Positions 1 to 3,847 of a stretch of DNA of 5,911 bases are shown piece by piece (the stretch's first letter is position 1; every line of letters starts with the position of its first letter). Position numbers and translations under genes: made by a program. Origin of the DNA: an uncultured Prevotellaceae bacterium (lineage in GTDB: Bacteria > Bacteroidota > Bacteroidia > Bacteroidales > Muribaculaceae); assembly GCA_937896015.1 (NCBI GenBank), contig CALBLR010000433.1:1-5911 (forward strand), written 5' to 3'. The notes under the pieces are model-generated. The model was given only the letters and a program-made list of their open reading frames with translations, was not told the origin of the DNA and did no database searches.

Positions 1-328
1 ACGACTGGGAGGAGTGAAGCCATCACGAAACACGGCAAACAAAAAACAGAAGGAGAAGCGAGAGTTTCTTTTTTGGTGCATTGTTATTACATTGTTGGTG
101 TTGCATAAGGCGGCCGTGTGCGAAACAGTGTGAAAATAATGTGCCGTGGATTAGCTTGAAAGCATTAGCAGCAAACGAAAACCGCATAAATAAAGGGCTG
201 GCGGCTTTGCACGCTCTGCTCTGTTTCGTAATACCACTCAAAGTTAAGGAAAAACAGCATTGCAAAAGCATTCGTATTTTTTATGGGCGATTTTCGGGCT
301 TTTGTGGCCAAAATACCACAGCAGGTGC
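1..328. other. Upstream intergenic region, no convincing gene
   Basis: I find no credible protein or tRNA gene here. The open frame of the first gene can be extended back to an ATG at 81, but the added 97 residues are cysteine-rich, lack the GC-rich codon choice of the neighbours, and span the promoter at 301-336, so I treat them as non-coding. In the third frame the first bases read Asp-Trp-Glu-Glu followed by TGA at 15-17. This could be the tail of an upstream gene, but it is too short to support. The region is clearly richer in A/T than the coding DNA around it. AGCATT occurs three times between about 160 and 275, with no clear meaning. Confidence 0.6.
50..74 (+). terminator. Possible weak intrinsic terminator
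   Basis: AGAAGC (54-59) can pair with GTTTCT (64-69) around a GAGA tetraloop, with one G-U pair. A run of six T follows at 69-74. The stem has only two G-C pairs, and the outer pairs would use up the T-run. It could end transcription of a gene left of the window, for instance one stopping at the TGA at 15-17. The fold is weak and the call tentative. Confidence 0.25.
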
Positions 329-336
329 TATCTTTG
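301..336 (+). promoter_or_regulatory. Bacteroidota-type promoter of the B3/B4-yciO-like-thioredoxin cluster
   Basis: A perfect TAnnTTTG -7 element lies at 329-336 (TATCTTTG), and a TTTG -33 element at 301-304. The gap between them is 24 bases, longer than the usual 19-21, so the -33 assignment is less sure than the -7. A start near 340 would leave a leader of about 30 bases before the ATG at 372. TGTGG (303-307) and CCACA (316-320) form an inverted repeat over the -33 element that could be an operator, but this is speculative. Confidence 0.6.
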
Positions 337-371
337 CACTTGCATATCAGCTACAAATAAAAAACACAGGA

Positions 372-1043
372 ATGATTGATATAGATATTGACAAACGCAT
401 AGTGGACTTTTGCCCCGAAGTGAAGATAGGCATGGTCAGGGCCCACGTGACCAACCCGCCCACCTGCGACGAGCTGTGGGCCGAAATCGAGCAGGCGGCC
501 AGCGACATAAAGCAGCGCTACCAGCTGCTGGAAATCAACAAACGCCCGGCAGTGGCTGCCACACGCCGCCTCTACAAGGCCCTTGGCAAGGACCCTGGCC
601 GCTACCGCATGTCGAGCGAGGCTCTGTGCCGCCGCATCATAAAGGGGCTGGGCATCTACCGGCTGACCACTCTGATAGATGTGGTGAACCTTGTGTCGAT
701 TGTGAGCGGATACTCGATTAGCGGCCTCGACGCCGACAAGATTGTGGGCGGCTCGCTGACGATGGGTGTGGGCCACCACGATGAGGAGTATCACGGCATT
801 GGCCGCGGCGAGCTGAACATTGAGGGCCTGCCCGTGTACCGCGACGCGGTGGGCGGCATTGCCACCCCCACCAGCGACGAGGAGCGCACCAAGTTCACCC
901 CCGAGACGGTGACCGCGCAAATCAACATCAACGCGTTTGCGCCCGAAATGGACTTGCAAAAGGCCGTTGACTGGACAGTGGAGCTGCTGAAGAAGTATGC
1001 CGGCGCCACCGACATTGAGACCCGCATTGCAAGCAATTTCTAA
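372..1043 (+). CDS. Stand-alone B3/B4 domain protein (PheRS beta editing-domain relative)
   Basis: This 223-residue cytosolic protein belongs to the B3/B4 family, the fold that in the phenylalanyl-tRNA synthetase beta subunit clears mischarged Tyr-tRNA(Phe). No anticodon-binding, catalytic-core or tRNA-binding modules of the synthetase are present, so it is a free-standing homologue. The family signature is clear: RRLYKALGKDPGRYR at 65-79, followed by SSEALCRRI (81-89), a D-x-x-N element in IDVVNLVS (102-109), the glycine-rich LTMGVG (129-134), and a late TPTSDEERT segment. I chose the ATG at 372 because family similarity begins shortly after it and the promoter lies just upstream; the longer frame from 81 would place the promoter inside the gene. 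It leads a probable three-gene transcript, 24 bases before the next ATG. A trans-editing role on a mischarged tRNA is a reasonable inference from the fold, but the substrate is not evident. Confidence 0.92.
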   Translation: MIDIDIDKRIVDFCPEVKIGMVRAHVTNPPTCDELWAEIEQAASDIKQRYQLLEINKRPAVAATRRLYKALGKDPGRYRMSSEALCRRIIKGLGIYRLTTLIDVVNLVSIVSGYSISGLDADKIVGGSLTMGVGHHDEEYHGIGRGELNIEGLPVYRDAVGGIATPTSDEERTKFTPETVTAQININAFAPEMDLQKAVDWTVELLKKYAGATDIETRIASNF

Positions 1044-1067
1044 CCCGTAAAAAAAGTTTTAGCCAAC

Positions 1068-1670
1068 ATGAAGCTGCTGAGAATCATAGAGGAGAGCATC
1101 GACGAGCGGCACATTGCCGAAGCGGCCAGCACCATGGCCGACGGCGGCATAGTGGTCTACCCCACCGACACCATTTATGCCATAGGCTGCGATGCCCTCA
1201 ACAATCAGGCCATTGAACGCATTTGCGCCATCAAAGGCATCAAGTCGGCCAAGAGCAACCTGTCGATCATCTGCCACAGCCTTAGCGAAGTGGCGCACTA
1301 CGCCAAGGTGAGCAACGAGCAATACCGCATGATGAAGGCCAACCTGCCAGGGCCATTCACATTCATCCTGCCTGCGCTGTCGAGGCTGCCCAAAGCGTTC
1401 AAAGGACGCCGCACCGTGGGCATCAGAATTCCTCAAAACGCCATAGCGCTGGCCATTGAGGAGGCTTTGGGGCGCCCCATTCTCACCACATCGGTCGAGG
1501 CCGCCGACAGCGACTACATGTGCGAGCCCGAACTGATGGCCGAGCGCTATGCCGGATGGGCCGACCTGATTATTGACGGCGGACGCGGCGGCACCGAGCC
1601 GTCGACCATAGTGGACTGCACTGGCAACGAAGCTGAAATCACTCGCGAGGGCAAGGGCATTCTGGCCTGA
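1068..1670 (+). CDS. Sua5/YciO/YrdC-family protein, L-threonylcarbamoyladenylate synthase-like (YciO type)
   Basis: This 200-residue protein is a single YrdC-fold domain without the extra C-terminal Sua5 domain. Canonical relatives make threonylcarbamoyl-AMP from threonine, bicarbonate and ATP, the first step of t6A modification of tRNAs that read ANN codons. Visible motifs are YPTDTIYAIGCD (31-42), LPGPFTFILP (93-102), TVGIRIP (116-122), PILTTSV (137-143) and DGGRGGTEPSTIVDC (170-184). The K-x-R and S-x-N signature of active YrdC/Sua5 enzymes is incomplete: K56 is followed by I58 instead of Arg, and S142 by E144 instead of Asn. The segment around ICAIKGI and the stretch after it resembles E. 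coli YciO as I recall it more than YrdC. It would often be annotated as threonylcarbamoyladenylate synthase, but whether it makes t6A is uncertain. It sits between the B3/B4 gene and the thioredoxin gene, probably in one operon. Confidence 0.92.
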   Translation: MKLLRIIEESIDERHIAEAASTMADGGIVVYPTDTIYAIGCDALNNQAIERICAIKGIKSAKSNLSIICHSLSEVAHYAKVSNEQYRMMKANLPGPFTFILPALSRLPKAFKGRRTVGIRIPQNAIALAIEEALGRPILTTSVEAADSDYMCEPELMAERYAGWADLIIDGGRGGTEPSTIVDCTGNEAEITREGKGILA

Positions 1671-1712
1671 GCGCAAGCCATACAAAAAAAAAGACATCAA
1701 CACACAAGCACT

Positions 1713-2132
1713 ATGAACACACTCATGAAACGCAGCGCAGCGGCCATTGCCGCAGCCCTGATTATCGGCACCAGCTGCAACCATAAGGCCGAAAAGGCTC
1801 AAACGCTGCCCGACACCATGGCGGCAGCCACAACCGGCACCGCAGCCAGCGCAACGGCAGCGGCCACAGTCGAGATAACCGACTTCTACGCCACATGGTG
1901 CGGCCCGTGCAGGCAGCAGGCACCGATTCTCGACGCCATCGCAAAGAAATATGGCGACAGGGTGAAACTGGTGAGGGTCGACATCGACCAAGAGCCGCAA
2001 AAGGCAGGCGAATATGGGGTGACCGCAGTGCCAACGCTGGTGCTTAAGTCGAGCAACGGCAAGACAGAGCACACCGTGGGCCTGCAAAGCCAGGAAGACA
2101 TCGAGATGATAATAAATGAGCTGATGCGCTAA
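1713..2132 (+). CDS. Thioredoxin-fold lipoprotein with WCGPC active site
   Basis: This is a 139-residue probable envelope protein. The N-terminus has MKR, a hydrophobic stretch (about 9-18) and a Cys at 22 preceded by GTS, which fits a relaxed Bacteroidota lipobox. Gly at -3 is not ideal, so simple Sec export remains possible. An Ala/Thr low-complexity linker (36-52) leads straight into VEITDFYATWCGPC. The redox motif WCGPC is at 62-66, and the conserved cis-proline at 107 lies in AVPT. The following strands and final helix match classical thioredoxin. The first strand and helix usually found before the CxxC strand are missing or replaced by the linker. A likely role is disulfide reduction or exchange outside the cytoplasm; the partner is unknown. 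The ATG at 1713 is taken as the start, and an in-frame ATG at 1725 would give nearly the same signal. It is the third gene of the rightward cluster, 42 bases after the preceding stop. Confidence 0.9.
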   Translation: MNTLMKRSAAAIAAALIIGTSCNHKAEKAQTLPDTMAAATTGTAASATAAATVEITDFYATWCGPCRQQAPILDAIAKKYGDRVKLVRVDIDQEPQKAGEYGVTAVPTLVLKSSNGKTEHTVGLQSQEDIEMIINELMR

Positions 2133-2135
2133 GGC

Positions 2136-2153
2136 GCGCGCTGTGCGGCGCGC
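2136..2153. terminator. GC-only hairpin between convergent genes
   Basis: GCGCGC at 2136-2141 pairs perfectly with GCGCGC at 2148-2153 around TGTGCG. It fills the 20-base gap between the stop of the thioredoxin gene and the stop of the oppositely oriented helicase gene; its last base is also part of the helicase stop codon. The symmetric stem could act on both strands. Neither side has a U-tract, so a true intrinsic terminator is not shown. Confidence 0.4.
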
Positions 2154-3490
2154 TACTTATTGGCACGCGCAATGGATATGCGCACACGACGGCCCTTGAT
2201 TTTGCACTGGTTGAGGGTAGCCACCGCTTTTGCCGCCTTCGCGGCCGGCACGGCGGCCATGGCACAGTGGTCTTTGAGCGAAATCAGGCCAATTTCGGCA
2301 GCCGCCACGTCGCTGTTGTTGGCAATGAAGCCCACCACGTCGCCGCGCGAAATTTTTTCTTTGCGGCCGGCCATGAAGTGAAGAGTGGCCATTGAGGGGG
2401 CAACGGCACGGCGCAGCGGGTGCGGAGGCATGGCAAAATCACCGTCAGCGCTCACAAAACCGGGCAGACGCTCGCCCGGGCCCAGAAGCACATAGGCGTC
2501 GCCGCTGGCCGAGACGCGCGCCGTGCGGCCGTTGCGGTGGGTGTAGGCTTCGGCCGACACTGGCAGGTGGTAGTGAATGATGTGCTTCACATCATCAATG
2601 TCAAGCCCGCGCGAACCCAAGTCGGTCGACACCATCACACAATACGAGCCATTGTTGAAGAGGTCGACGGCCTTTTCCCGCTCCACCTGCGCCAGCGATC
2701 CGTTGTACACCCCGGCCGACACGCCGTGGGCCGCCAAAAAGGAGCACACGCGCTGGGCCGCGTCGCGGTAGTTGACAAACACTATGGTCTTGCCCACCTC
2801 GGGCAGCGACAGCAGCAGGCGGCGCAGCGTGGCCAGTTTGTCGGGCTCGGGCGAGCGCACCACCCACGCCTTAAGGCGCTGGTGCAGCTCGGCTTCGCGG
2901 TCGAGGCGGTCGACCACCACCGGGCCGTTGAGCTTCAGGTATGGCGGAAAGCGCAGCGCTGCAGTGGCCGAAGTGAGCACCTTGCGCGACAGGTTGGGCA
3001 TATGCGCCAAAATGGCGCGCATCTCGTCGTCGAAGCCCAGCTCAAGCGACTTGTCGAACTCGTCGAGCACCAGCAGACGCACATTGCGCACATCCACATG
3101 GCCACGCCTGATGTGATCGAGCAGGCGGCCCGGCGTGGCCACCACCACATCGGGCGTCACCGCCAGCGAGAGCTTCTCGTCGGCCACATTATGGCCTCCG
3201 CAGCACAGCGTCAGCTTGTAGCCGCAGGCGATGGCGCGCAGCACGTCGGCCGTCTGCACAGCCAGCTCGCGCGAGGGTACAATAACCACACACTGCCCAC
3301 GGCCGCAAGGCTCGCGCACCGACTTGAGCGCCGGAATGGCATAGGCAAGCGTCTTGCCCGACCCCGTGGGCGAATACACCACCACGTCGCCACCCTGTGG
3401 CCACGCTTGCAGCACCGCCTGCTGCAGGCCGTTGAGCCGGGCAATGCCCATGCGCTCACTCATTGCGTCTAAAATCTGCTTTTCCTTCAT
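2153..3490 (-). CDS. DEAD-box ATP-dependent RNA helicase, DbpA-like
   Basis: This 445-residue protein has two RecA-like domains and a C-terminal RNA-binding domain. Motifs in order: a Q-motif glutamine at 23 or 24, Walker A SPTGSGKT (40-47), PSRELA (72-77), TPGR (119-122), Walker B DEFD (143-146) in place of DEAD, SAT (174-176), IVFVNYRD (236-243), STDLGSRGLDID (288-299) and HRNGRTAR (318-325). Residues about 369-442 match the DbpA RNA-binding domain, including GRKEKISRGDVVGFI (375-389) and the closing KIKGRRVRI. In E. coli this domain binds 23S rRNA hairpin 92 and the enzyme helps assemble the 50S subunit; I infer the same role here. The start codon read as MKEKQILD was chosen because a good promoter lies about 35 bases upstream and upstream in-frame codons would overlap it. 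It is convergent with the thioredoxin gene and divergent from nifJ. Confidence 0.95.
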   Translation of the reverse strand: MKEKQILDAMSERMGIARLNGLQQAVLQAWPQGGDVVVYSPTGSGKTLAYAIPALKSVREPCGRGQCVVIVPSRELAVQTADVLRAIACGYKLTLCCGGHNVADEKLSLAVTPDVVVATPGRLLDHIRRGHVDVRNVRLLVLDEFDKSLELGFDDEMRAILAHMPNLSRKVLTSATAALRFPPYLKLNGPVVVDRLDREAELHQRLKAWVVRSPEPDKLATLRRLLLSLPEVGKTIVFVNYRDAAQRVCSFLAAHGVSAGVYNGSLAQVEREKAVDLFNNGSYCVMVSTDLGSRGLDIDDVKHIIHYHLPVSAEAYTHRNGRTARVSASGDAYVLLGPGERLPGFVSADGDFAMPPHPLRRAVAPSMATLHFMAGRKEKISRGDVVGFIANNSDVAAAEIGLISLKDHCAMAAVPAAKAAKAVATLNQCKIKGRRVRISIARANK

Positions 3491-3524
3491 AGCTGAACAA
3501 TAAACCGTTTGTCTTATTTGAGTG

Positions 3525-3556
3525 CAAAAGTAGCAAATTGACCCATAACAGGCAAC
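3525..3556 (-). promoter_or_regulatory. Promoter of the DbpA-like helicase gene
   Basis: Read on the minus strand, TACTTTTG (3532-3525) matches the Bacteroidota -7 element TAnnTTTG perfectly. GTTG (3556-3553) lies exactly 20 bases upstream as a one-mismatch -33 element. The expected start near 3520 leaves a leader of about 30 bases to the ATG at 3490, with no strong Shine-Dalgarno sequence. A perfect inverted repeat, CTGTG-CGG-CACAG (3556-3568), touches the -33 element. Confidence 0.7.
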
Positions 3557-3617
3557 TGTGCGGCACAGGGTCGCGGCAGATTTTCCGCGCTGCGGCCACG
3601 GCAAACATCAAGCCGTG
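3556..3617. repeat. Three short inverted repeats between divergent promoters
   Basis: Three perfect GC-rich inverted repeats follow one another: CTGTG/CACAG (3556-3560, 3564-3568), CGCGG/CCGCG (3572-3576, 3585-3589) and CACGGC/GCCGTG (3597-3602, 3612-3617). They lie between the helicase promoter and the nifJ promoter. They may be regulator-binding sites or may simply reflect GC-rich composition. The arm sequences differ, so they are not copies of one site. Confidence 0.4.
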
Positions 3618-3646
3618 TCACGAGGCTGTAAAAACGGCGCAAATGC

Positions 3647-3677
3647 TTTGTGGTCAGAAAAAATTAATGTAATTTTG
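3647..3677 (+). promoter_or_regulatory. Main predicted nifJ promoter
   Basis: TTTG (3647-3650) and TAATTTTG (3670-3677) match the -33 and -7 elements of Bacteroidota promoters exactly, 19 bases apart. It is the best promoter match in the window. Transcription should start near 3681, giving an unusually long leader of roughly 165 bases before the nifJ ATG. Confidence 0.75.
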
Positions 3678-3679
3678 TA

Positions 3680-3791
3680 GCTGGATTTAGGGGTAAAAAA
3701 GAAAAAACCGCGTGGTTTTTCCTTGAGGACTATAAAAGCCAAAGCCACAAGCCGCTATCCTTCTACAGGCGGTGCATCCCTAAAATCCTGC
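3680..3791 (+). ncRNA. Candidate structured leader RNA of nifJ
   Basis: The transcript predicted from the nifJ promoter begins where a long-range stem begins. GGATTTAGGGGT (3683-3694) pairs with ATCCCTAAAATCC (3776-3788): twelve pairs, one a G-U, with a single bulged A. Beyond a U-U mismatch, two more pairs extend it (3680-3681 with 3790-3791). The stem encloses hairpin 2, AAAAACC (3703-3709) with GGTTTTT (3714-3720), and hairpin 3, GCCGC (3751-3755) with GCGGT (3769-3773, one wobble). Together these form a three-way junction. GGTTTTT can instead pair with AAAAGCC (3734-3740) around a TCC-TTGA-GGA mini-hairpin, so two folds compete. I see no TPP, cobalamin, SAM, 6S, SRP or RNase P consensus. 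It could be a cis-regulatory leader, a free small RNA or a chance fold. Confidence 0.4.
3695..3720 (-). terminator. Intrinsic terminator-like hairpin on the minus strand
   Basis: Read leftward, AAAAACC-ACGC-GGTTTTT (3720-3703) runs into T-C-TTTTTT (3702-3695), so T fills 12 of the last 13 positions. The U-tract is strong but the stem has only two G-C pairs. It would stop antisense transcripts from the nifJ side before they reach the helicase promoter, or end an unrecognised leftward small RNA. The same bases form hairpin 2 of the nifJ leader on the plus strand. Confidence 0.35.
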
Positions 3792-3805
3792 GATTTGATT
3801 TAAAT

Positions 3806-3839
3806 TTATATAATAACGAACTATATAACTATAATCTTG
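3806..3839 (+). promoter_or_regulatory. A/T dyad and possible second nifJ -7 element
   Basis: TTATATA (3806-3812) and TATATAA (3822-3828) form a perfect seven-base inverted repeat with a nine-base spacer. Three bases later, TAATCTTG (3832-3839) is a one-mismatch -7 element. No TTTG sits at the right distance upstream; the dyad occupies that place. A transcript from here would have almost no leader before the ATG at 3848. It may be a regulated second promoter, or simply A/T-rich spacer. Confidence 0.25.
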
Positions 3840-3847
3840 CAACTTTT

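Noticed and set aside
23..271. Small minus-strand gene of 82 codons
   Set aside because: Composition is unlike the neighbours, no domain or promoter is visible, and it overlaps the promoter-proximal spacer.
81..371. N-terminal extension of the B3/B4 gene to an upstream ATG
   Set aside because: The added residues show no family similarity, have atypical composition, and include the promoter at 301-336.
1059..2087. Long open frame (342 codons) antisense to the yciO-like and thioredoxin genes
   Set aside because: It crosses two well-supported genes and their intergenic gap and has no recognisable domain.
2420..3472. Long open frame (350 codons) antisense to the helicase gene
   Set aside because: The opposite strand encodes a complete DbpA-like helicase; this frame is His/Arg-rich with no recognisable domain.
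3680..3791. TPP riboswitch controlling nifJ
   Set aside because: PFOR uses thiamine pyrophosphate, so I looked for the conserved CUGAGA and ACCUGAUC cores; neither is present.
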